A stretch of DNA of 18,302 bases, from contig DCVH01000009.1 in NCBI GenBank assembly GCA_002327335.1, forward strand, positions 1 through 18,302, read 5' to 3'. The stretch comes from Patescibacteria group bacterium UBA2193. Lineage in GTDB: Bacteria; Patescibacteriota; Minisyncoccia; Moranbacterales; DUUL01. The position numbers were made by a program, and so were the translations under genes. The notes under the pieces were generated by a model. The model did not search any database. It was given only the letters and a program-made list of their open reading frames with translations, and was not told where the DNA came from. Below are positions 13,435-18,302 of the stretch, in pieces; position 1 is the first letter of the stretch, and the number at the start of each line of letters is the position of its first letter.

Positions 13435-13977
13435 ATGAATAATTTGCAGAAAAAATTTAGAGAAAAGATTGTGCCAGAACTCATGAAAGAGTTTGGTCAC
13501 AAGAATTCAATATCGGTTGCGAAACCAGAGAAGGTTTCCATAAATGTTGGATTATCCAAGGCGGCTAACAATCCTCATTTTATTGAAGATGTTATTAGCG
13601 ATTTGAAATTGATTACCGGGCAAGCACCAGTTAAGACTAAAGCCAAAAAGGCTATTTCCGGTTTTAAGATAAGAGAAAATCAAGAGGTGGGAGTGGTTGT
13701 TACTTTGAGAGGGAAGAGAATGTGGGATTTCATTGAGAGATTGGTGGACACTGCTATTCCTCGAATCAGAGACTTTCAAGGGATTGATTCTAAGAATTTT
13801 GATAAACAAGGAAATTTCAGCTATGGGATAAAAGAACAAATAGTTTTCCCTGAAATTTCTCATGACGATGTTAATACGATTTTCGGTTTTCAAATTAATG
13901 TAAAAAATACGGCTACTAATCGTGAAGAGGGGATCAGGCTTTTGAAATTGCTTGGCTTTCCGATTAAAGAGGCGTAA
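13435..13977 (+). CDS. rplE: 50S ribosomal protein L5 (uL5)
   Basis: uL5 binds 5S rRNA and contacts P-site tRNA. I start the gene at ATG 13435, 23 codons inside the longest frame (13366): the upstream stretch overlaps L24 and shows no L5 similarity, while the 13435 start gives MNNLQKKFREKIVPELMKEF, the usual beginning. The 180-residue product has normal length. Landmarks are VAKPEKVSINVGLSKA, TGQAPVKTKAKKAISGFKIR, GVVVTLRGKRMWDFIERLV, FDKQGNFSYGIKEQIVFPEI and EGIRLLKLLGFP. The next gene is S8, not S14 as in most bacteria. Confidence 0.97.
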   Translation: MNNLQKKFREKIVPELMKEFGHKNSISVAKPEKVSINVGLSKAANNPHFIEDVISDLKLITGQAPVKTKAKKAISGFKIRENQEVGVVVTLRGKRMWDFIERLVDTAIPRIRDFQGIDSKNFDKQGNFSYGIKEQIVFPEISHDDVNTIFGFQINVKNTATNREEGIRLLKLLGFPIKEA

Positions 13978-13995
13978 TTAAATAATTATTATAGC

Positions 13996-13999
13996 GGAG
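13996..13999 (+). promoter_or_regulatory. Canonical Shine-Dalgarno of S8
   Basis: GGAG six bases before the S8 ATG is the only canonically spaced Shine-Dalgarno I found before a ribosomal gene here. S8 therefore looks able to initiate independently of L5. Confidence 0.6.
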
Positions 14000-14005
14000 A
14001 CAATT

Positions 14006-14398
14006 ATGAGTTTTGACCAAATTGCTGATATGTTAACAAGAATTAGAAATGCTCAACAGAGCAATAAGGCTGATGTCGTTTTGTCAGCTTCCAAGCTTAA
14101 GCTTGCTGTTGCAAAAGTTTTGTATAGCGAAAAATACATTAATGATATCGCTGTTTTTTCTGATGGGAATAAGAACTTTTTGAAGATAAAATTGAAATAT
14201 AATGACAACAAGCCGGCCATCAGTGCTATAAACAGAATAAGTAAGCAGGGGCAGAGAATCTATGTTGGCAAGAACGCTATTCCAGTGATAAGAAACGGTT
14301 TTGGTACAGCAATTATTTCAACTTCAAAAGGAGTTTTAACTGATCGACAGGCACGAGAAAGTGGAGTTGGGGGAGAAATCATTTGCGAAGTTTGGTAA
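14006..14398 (+). CDS. rpsH: 30S ribosomal protein S8 (uS8)
   Basis: uS8 binds the central domain of 16S rRNA; in E. coli it also represses the spc operon by binding the L5 message. The 130-residue protein has the family start (DQIADMLTRIRNAQQSNKADV), the central YINDIAVF segment, RISKQGQRIYVGK (about residues 78-90) and the C-terminal GTAIISTSKGVLTDRQARES with GGEIICEVW. It directly follows L5 (28-base gap) and precedes S14, the reverse of the usual L5-S14-S8 order. The protein itself looks unremarkable. Confidence 0.97.
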   Translation: MSFDQIADMLTRIRNAQQSNKADVVLSASKLKLAVAKVLYSEKYINDIAVFSDGNKNFLKIKLKYNDNKPAISAINRISKQGQRIYVGKNAIPVIRNGFGTAIISTSKGVLTDRQARESGVGGEIICEVW

Positions 14399-14422
14399 GT
14401 TTATTAATAATATTTTTATATA

Positions 14423-14608
14423 ATGGCTAAGAAATCCGTAGTAGCAAGAGCTCAAAAAGAACCAAAATACTCAACTAGGGAAGTTAAGAGATGTTGGCGT
14501 TGCGGTCGCAAACGAGGTTATTTGAGATCTTTTGATTTATGTCGAATTTGTTTCCGAGAACTTGTCACAAAAGGAGAAGTTCCTGGAGTAAAAAGATCCA
14601 GCTGGTAG
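14423..14608 (+). CDS. rpsN: 30S ribosomal protein S14, zinc-binding short form (uS14)
   Basis: uS14 sits in the head of the small subunit beside S3 and S10. At 61 residues it is the short zinc-binding type, with Cys24-x2-Cys27 (CWRC) and Cys40-x2-Cys43 (CRIC) forming the metal site, and the family end ELVTKGEVPGVKRSSW. The start AKKSVVARAQKEPKYSTR is typical. It lies between S8 and L6 instead of between L5 and S8. No second S14 is in the window. The upstream bases are AT-rich with no Shine-Dalgarno. Confidence 0.97.
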   Translation: MAKKSVVARAQKEPKYSTREVKRCWRCGRKRGYLRSFDLCRICFRELVTKGEVPGVKRSSW

Positions 14609-14645
14609 ACCAAGTTTTTTCCGAATAATTAATTGATTTAATAAC

Positions 14646-15191
14646 ATGTCCAGAATAGGTAAAATGCCTGTGAAAATTTCAGAAGGCGTCACAATAGAAA
14701 TTAATGATAATAGAGAAATTAAAGCGAAAGGCCCTAAAGGGGAGCTCAGTTTTAATTTTGGATATGAAGTTGAATTGAAACAGGAGGAGAGCCAAGTTAT
14801 TGTTGAAAAAATAGGGAAAACTAAGCAATCAGCTGCGTTATGGGGGACAACCAGAGCGATGGTTAGTAATATAATTCAGGGAGTTTCCGAGGGGTTTGAA
14901 AAAAATCTAGAACTTAACGGTGTTGGTTACAGGATGGTTGTTCAGGGAAAGAAAGTTGTGCTTAATTTGGGTTATTCTCACCCAGTTGAAAAAGATATTC
15001 CAGCCGGGTTGGAGGTGGAAGTGGAAAAGAATATTTTGAAAATTAAGGGAATAGATAAACAGAAGGTTGGACAATTCGCTGCAGAAGTGAGACAAGAGCG
15101 AAAAGTCGAGCCGTATAAGGGCAAAGGATTCAGATATGTTGGAGAACAGGTTATTAAGAAAGAAGGAAAGAGGGCAGCGGGAAGCGAATAA
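14646..15191 (+). CDS. rplF: 50S ribosomal protein L6 (uL6)
   Basis: uL6 lies near the sarcin-ricin loop and the factor-binding site. The 181-residue protein has two similar domains: MSRIGKMPVKISEGVTIEIN and VKGPKGELS-like KAKGPKGELSFNF in the first, and NGVGYRMVVQGKKVVLNLGY plus IKGIDKQKVGQFAAEVRQER in the second, followed by EPYKGKGFRYVGEQV. Length is normal. It follows S14 after 37 bases and precedes L18 after 34. Confidence 0.98.
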   Translation: MSRIGKMPVKISEGVTIEINDNREIKAKGPKGELSFNFGYEVELKQEESQVIVEKIGKTKQSAALWGTTRAMVSNIIQGVSEGFEKNLELNGVGYRMVVQGKKVVLNLGYSHPVEKDIPAGLEVEVEKNILKIKGIDKQKVGQFAAEVRQERKVEPYKGKGFRYVGEQVIKKEGKRAAGSE

Positions 15192-15225
15192 TCCTCAAAA
15201 AGGTAATTAATAAATATTTATAGAT

Positions 15226-15570
15226 ATGTTAAGTAAGAATAAAAAAAGACTTGTTCGAAAAAGAAGAGTGAATGCAGTCGTTTCCGGTACAGCCGAGAGA
15301 CCTCGAGTTAGTCTTTTCAGAAGTCAGAGATCAATGAGTGTTCAGTTTATTGATGATGTCAATGGAAAAGTTTTGGTTTCTGGCGACAACAAGAAAGAGG
15401 CGGAAAAGAAATTTGACGTTCAGTCTTGTGAGAAACTTGGAGAAACTCTGGCAAAAACTTTACTTGAAAAAAAGATAGACAAAGTTGTTTTTGATAGAAG
15501 TGGTTATCGTTATCACGGGAAAGTAAAGGCCGTTGCCGATGGGCTTCGAAAAGGCGGATTAATTTTTTAA
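15226..15570 (+). CDS. rplR: 50S ribosomal protein L18 (uL18)
   Basis: uL18 binds 5S rRNA together with L5. The 114 residues show the basic N-terminus (KNKKRLVRKRRVNAVVSGTA), the PRVSLFRSQRSMSVQFIDD segment, and the C-terminal VVFDRSGYRYHGKVKAVADG with GLRKGGLIF. Length and order (L6-L18-S5) are standard. The 34-base gap before it is AT-rich. Confidence 0.97.
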   Translation: MLSKNKKRLVRKRRVNAVVSGTAERPRVSLFRSQRSMSVQFIDDVNGKVLVSGDNKKEAEKKFDVQSCEKLGETLAKTLLEKKIDKVVFDRSGYRYHGKVKAVADGLRKGGLIF

Positions 15571-15603
15571 GATATAAATAATTTTTAATAGTGGTTAATT
15601 TCA

Positions 15604-16155
15604 ATGGCGAATCAAAAAAAGAGATTTAAGCAGAAAAGAGAAAAACCTGAATTTGAACAGAAACTTCTTGATTTAGCACGAGTTACTCGTGTTGTTAAGG
15701 GAGGACGAAGATTTTCCTTCAGAGCTACTGTAGTGATTGGAAATAAAAATGGGAAAGTCGGATTGGGAGTAGCAAAAGGAGCAGATGTTTCAGTTGCTAT
15801 CAACAAAGCCGTAGCTGATGCGAAGAAAAATCTTGTTAATATTGCTCGAGTTGATTCTTCCATTTCGTTTGAAGTGAGAGAGAAATTCGGAGCTGCTCGA
15901 GTGATGATTAAGCCAGCCAAGGAAGGAAAGGGAATCGTAGCTGGAGGAGCGATGAGAGCCGTTATTGAATTTTCTGGAATTAGAGATATTACTGCAAAAT
16001 CATTTGGTTGTTCAAATAAAATCAATGTTGCTAAGGCGACAATTAAAGCTTTGGGAATGTTGGAGGGAAAAAGTTTTGAACCAGCAAAGAATGTGAATGC
16101 ACAGAAGGAAGTTGTTGCAGGAAAAGAGGGTGACAAAAAAGAGACTGATAAATAG
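15604..16155 (+). CDS. rpsE: 30S ribosomal protein S5 (uS5)
   Basis: uS5 lies at the mRNA entry channel and affects decoding accuracy. The 183-residue protein contains the double-stranded RNA-binding fold (LARVTRVVKGGRRFSFRATV, then NGKVGLGVAKGADVSVAINK) and the C-terminal domain with IKPAKEGKGIVAGGAMRAVI, GIRDITAKSFG and NVAKATIKAL. The last 20-25 residues (VNAQKEVVAGKEGDKKETDK) form a charged tail. L30 normally follows S5; here L15 follows after 35 bases, so L30 is absent from its usual place. Confidence 0.97.
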   Translation: MANQKKRFKQKREKPEFEQKLLDLARVTRVVKGGRRFSFRATVVIGNKNGKVGLGVAKGADVSVAINKAVADAKKNLVNIARVDSSISFEVREKFGAARVMIKPAKEGKGIVAGGAMRAVIEFSGIRDITAKSFGCSNKINVAKATIKALGMLEGKSFEPAKNVNAQKEVVAGKEGDKKETDK

Positions 16156-16190
16156 ATTTGATTAAATAAGAATTAAAAGGTTTCAATATT

Positions 16191-16634
16191 ATGCAAGTCA
16201 ACGATTTAAAAAACGAGGAAAAGAAGGAGCGAAAACGCGTAGGGCGAGGAGGAAAAAGAGGTACCTATAGCGGACGAGGAATGAACGGACAGAAATCAAG
16301 ATCCGGTTTTTCTCAGCGAGCAACTTTTGAGGGAGGAGCTTCCTCTATTGTGACTCGCACAAAAAAGAATAAAGGTTTTAAATCTCTTAGCGTTAGAACA
16401 GAAGTTGTTAATCTTGGGAGATTGGATGAAATTTTTGCTGATGGCGAAAAAGTTGATAAAAAAAGTCTTAAGGAAAAAAATATTATCAAAAGTTTGAAGA
16501 GCAAGGTGAAAATTCTTTCCGTTGGAGATTTAACTAAAAAAATTATCGTTGGCGTTGATGTTTTGACTTCCAAGGTAGCAAAGGATAAAATAGAGAAAGC
16601 TGGAGGAAAAATAGAGACAGCTGAAGTGAAATAG
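16191..16634 (+). CDS. rplO: 50S ribosomal protein L15 (uL15)
   Basis: uL15 threads a long basic N-terminus into the large subunit and joins late in assembly. The 147-residue protein starts with the Gly/Arg-rich segment (KRVGRGGKRGTYSGRGMNGQ, residues 15-34) followed by KSRSGFSQRATFEGG. The C-terminal globular part runs from about 70 on (VVNLGRLDEIF, VKILSVGDLTKKIIVGV, KAGGKIE). It follows S5 directly, where many bacteria have L30 in between. AAAGG lies ten bases before the ATG, the nearest thing to a Shine-Dalgarno. Confidence 0.97.
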   Translation: MQVNDLKNEEKKERKRVGRGGKRGTYSGRGMNGQKSRSGFSQRATFEGGASSIVTRTKKNKGFKSLSVRTEVVNLGRLDEIFADGEKVDKKSLKEKNIIKSLKSKVKILSVGDLTKKIIVGVDVLTSKVAKDKIEKAGGKIETAEVK

Positions 16635-16672
16635 TTTTTGTTAATTTCTAATTTGATAATACAAAAAGCAAA

Positions 16673-17941
16673 ATGGAGAAAATTTTGCAGATTTTTAGGG
16701 CTAAGGAAATAAGAAATAAAATTCTTTTTATATTGGGAATTCTGGTTATTTTCAGATTGATAGCAAATGTGCCAGTTCCTGGAATTGATGTAGAAAGATT
16801 AAAAAGTTTTTTTGAGGGCAACCAGCTTTTGGGGTTGCTTGATTTGTTTTCTGGAGGAGGTTTGAAAAATATATCAATTGTGATGTTGGGAGTTGGTCCT
16901 TACATTACTTCTTCAATCATCATGCAGTTGGCTACAATGATTTTCCCTAAAATAGAACAACTCTATAAGGAAGAAGGGGAGGCAGGCAGGCAAAAATTTA
17001 ATATGTGGACAAGATGGCTAACGGTTCCTTTGGCAATAATGCAAACAGTGGCGATGATTTCATTGTTGAAGAGTCAACAAATTCTTGGAGATATTTCTTT
17101 GATAAATTTCTTAACAATCATCACAACGGTGACTGCAGGCACAATTTTTTTGATGTGGTTGGGGGAGTTGATCACGGAAAAGGGTCTTGGCAACGGGGTT
17201 TCTTTGATTATTTTCGCTGGAATTGTTTCTGCTTTACCAACAACTATCAAACAAATTATTGCGACTTGGGATCCAACTCAAGTTTTGACTTATTTTGGTT
17301 TTGTTGTGATTTCAATTCTAACAATCGCAGCCGTTGTTTATGTCACTGAGGGACAAAGAAATATTCCTATTTCTTTTGCAAAAAGAATTAGAAGTGGAAA
17401 ACTTCAAGGTGGCGGAGGATCAAGTTTGCCTTTGCGAGTTAATCAAGCTGGTGTTATACCAATCATTTTCGCGATGTCAATTATGTTGTTTCCGGGAGTT
17501 GTTTCCGGTTTCTTGGCAAATAGTTCTAATGCGTCAGTTGCAAAAATTGCTGGAACAATAGCGGATTTGTTTTCCAATCAATTTTTTTATGGTGCTTGTT
17601 ATTTTGTGCTTGTTGTCTTGTTTACCTTTTTCTATACAGCAGTTACTTTTGATCCTAAAAAAGTGGCAGAAGGCCTTCAAAGACAAGGAGGGTTCGTTTC
17701 TGGAATAAGGCCAGGCGAGCCAACAATGGAATATTTAAATTTCATTACAAATCGCATTACTCTTTCGGGCGCACTTTTCTTGGGAGCCGTTGCAGTCCTT
17801 CCTTTTGTTATTCAGGGAATAACAGGAATAAAGACAATGACAGTTGGAGGAACGGGGATTTTGATTGTGGTTTCGGTGGTCATTGAAACTATCAAGCAAG
17901 CAGAAGCGCAGCTAGTGATGCGTGACTATGACAATTTCTAA
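16673..17941 (+). CDS. secY: Preprotein translocase channel subunit SecY
   Basis: SecY is the protein-conducting channel of the plasma membrane and exports unfolded proteins with SecA, SecE and SecG. The 422 residues hold the expected ten membrane helices. Landmarks are the N-terminal KEIRNKILFILGILVIFRL, ANVPVPGID before the plug, LGVGPYITSSIIMQLATMIF (helix 2), YKEEGEAGRQKFNMWTRWL (first large cytoplasmic loop), GLGNGVSLIIFAGI, LPLRVNQAGVIPIIFA, FYTAVTFDPKKVAEGLQRQG and PGEPTMEYL. It is complete, slightly shorter than E. coli (443). It closes the ribosomal cluster 38 bases after L15. The adk, map and infA genes that often follow are not within the window; an unknown membrane protein starts 47 bases later. 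Confidence 0.98.
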   Translation: MEKILQIFRAKEIRNKILFILGILVIFRLIANVPVPGIDVERLKSFFEGNQLLGLLDLFSGGGLKNISIVMLGVGPYITSSIIMQLATMIFPKIEQLYKEEGEAGRQKFNMWTRWLTVPLAIMQTVAMISLLKSQQILGDISLINFLTIITTVTAGTIFLMWLGELITEKGLGNGVSLIIFAGIVSALPTTIKQIIATWDPTQVLTYFGFVVISILTIAAVVYVTEGQRNIPISFAKRIRSGKLQGGGGSSLPLRVNQAGVIPIIFAMSIMLFPGVVSGFLANSSNASVAKIAGTIADLFSNQFFYGACYFVLVVLFTFFYTAVTFDPKKVAEGLQRQGGFVSGIRPGEPTMEYLNFITNRITLSGALFLGAVAVLPFVIQGITGIKTMTVGGTGILIVVSVVIETIKQAEAQLVMRDYDNF

Positions 17942-17945
17942 TTCT

Positions 17946-17966
17946 AAATTTTATTTAAAATTTTTT
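17946..17966 (+). terminator. Possible weak terminator after secY
   Basis: AAATTTTA (17946-17953) pairs with TAAAATTT (17956-17963) around TT, running into a T-run ending at 17966. The stem is all A-T, so termination would be weak; it may only mark the 3' end or allow read-through to the next gene. Confidence 0.3.
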
Positions 17967-17988
17967 AGTTGTAAAATATTAATTATTT

Positions 17989-18302
17989 ATGTTTTTCAAG
18001 CTGCAGCCAATTCTTTATAGCTTGATATTCGTTATCGCCCTCGAAGTTTTGGCGATGAGGGAGAGTTTTGTTGTTTGGGTTGTTGTCTTCTTGATTATTT
18101 TTTCTTTTTTTATAATTTGGCCACTTGCCAGAAAACTTCGTTTTTTGGCAATCCCATTCTTTTTAAGCTTGAGCTCTGTTTCTTTGCTTTATTTTATTGA
18201 TAACGCAATTGAGAAACAGGTTTTTATTTTCCTGTCTTTGGTGGTTTATTATTTCTCGGTGTTAGGGGTCTATCGACTGAAGTTGTATCGTTACGATACA
18301 AC
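17989..18302 (+). CDS. Multi-pass membrane protein, 5' part, unknown function
   Basis: A frame opens at ATG 17989 and stays open to the window end (104 codons). The protein starts MFFKLQPILYSLIFVIALEV and is strongly hydrophobic: helices at about residues 8-22, 26-43, 52-69 and 79-96, with short basic turns (ARKLR near 48-52, YRLKLYRYD near 95-103) that suggest cytoplasmic loops. No family is recognised. It follows secY by 47 bases with only a weak hairpin between them, so co-transcription is possible; membrane biogenesis would fit the place but is guesswork. The last 21 bases form a perfect palindrome within the coding frame. No Shine-Dalgarno is visible (ATTAATTATTT). The downstream part lies outside the window. 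Confidence 0.65.
   Translation, partial: MFFKLQPILYSLIFVIALEVLAMRESFVVWVVVFLIIFSFFIIWPLARKLRFLAIPFFLSLSSVSLLYFIDNAIEKQVFIFLSLVVYYFSVLGVYRLKLYRYDT
18282..18302. repeat. Perfect palindrome at the window end
   Basis: GTTGTATCG (18282-18290) and CGATACAAC (18294-18302) are exact reverse complements around TTA and end at the last base. It lies inside an open reading frame and has no T-run. It may be a dispersed repeat or an assembly-end effect. Confidence 0.5.

Noticed and set aside
16980..16995. GGCAGGCAGG inside secY resembling the palindrome at 1421-1440
   Set aside because: It encodes the conserved GEAGRQ segment of SecY and lacks the other arm, so it is coincidence.
1..18302. UGA recoded to glycine (genetic code 25)
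   Set aside because: All genes translate to full length under the standard code without in-frame TGA; only avoidance of TGA stops is seen.
1..18302. CRISPR arrays, insertion sequences, prophage or defence genes
   Set aside because: No spaced direct repeats, transposase, integrase or nuclease-type reading frames were seen in either strand.

Overview
This AT-rich window (by eye well under 40% G+C) reads like a contig of the Candidate Phyla Radiation (Patescibacteria), probably a Parcubacteria-type lineage. The case rests on four things: an S10-spc ribosomal protein cluster without L30, a Cys-rich secreted protein with Ig-like domains of a kind I associate with CPR genomes, a short GDP-mannose pyrophosphorylase, and ribosome binding sites that mostly lack a well-placed Shine-Dalgarno. 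The lineage call is inference, as no 16S gene is present. All genes lie on the + strand.

Layout. 1-737: 3' part of parB (cut by the window start) and a small membrane protein. 738-985: intergenic stretch with a very long imperfect inverted repeat (740-894) that folds best as a minus-strand RNA. 986-1411: RNase HI. 1412-1665: AT-rich spacer with two REP-like palindromes. 1666-2742: mannose-1-phosphate guanylyltransferase. 2768-5422: a near-consensus promoter, a secreted protein with about 42 cysteines, a membrane-anchored small protein and a strong intrinsic terminator. 5429-6493: promoter and a membrane-anchored thioredoxin-fold protein with a CPFG active site. 6545-6964: promoter, L21 and a weak terminator. 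6947-17941: near-consensus promoter, structured leader, then S10, a second structured leader, L3, L4, L23, L2, S19, L22, S3, L16, L29, S17, L14, L24, L5, S8, S14, L6, L18, S5, L15 and SecY. 17989-18302: 5' part of an unknown membrane protein.

How the genes work together. The core is the ribosome and translocon supply operon: twenty ribosomal proteins in one direction with gaps of 6-38 bases, except the 192-base S10-L3 gap, ending in the SecY channel. The upstream block is envelope biology: GDP-mannose supply, a secreted multidisulfide protein and a thiol-redox protein that could act on it.

Most noteworthy: the long-stem RNA candidate at 740-894; two structured leaders around S10 and L3 that share a short motif; S8 before S14, reversing the usual order; absence of L30; no TGA among 29 stop codons; proline in uL16 where E. 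coli has Arg81; Lys-rich tails on several ribosomal proteins; and a single-cysteine CPFG thiol protein beside a 42-cysteine secreted protein. I found no clear new multi-gene system. The best undescribed candidates are the RNA elements.
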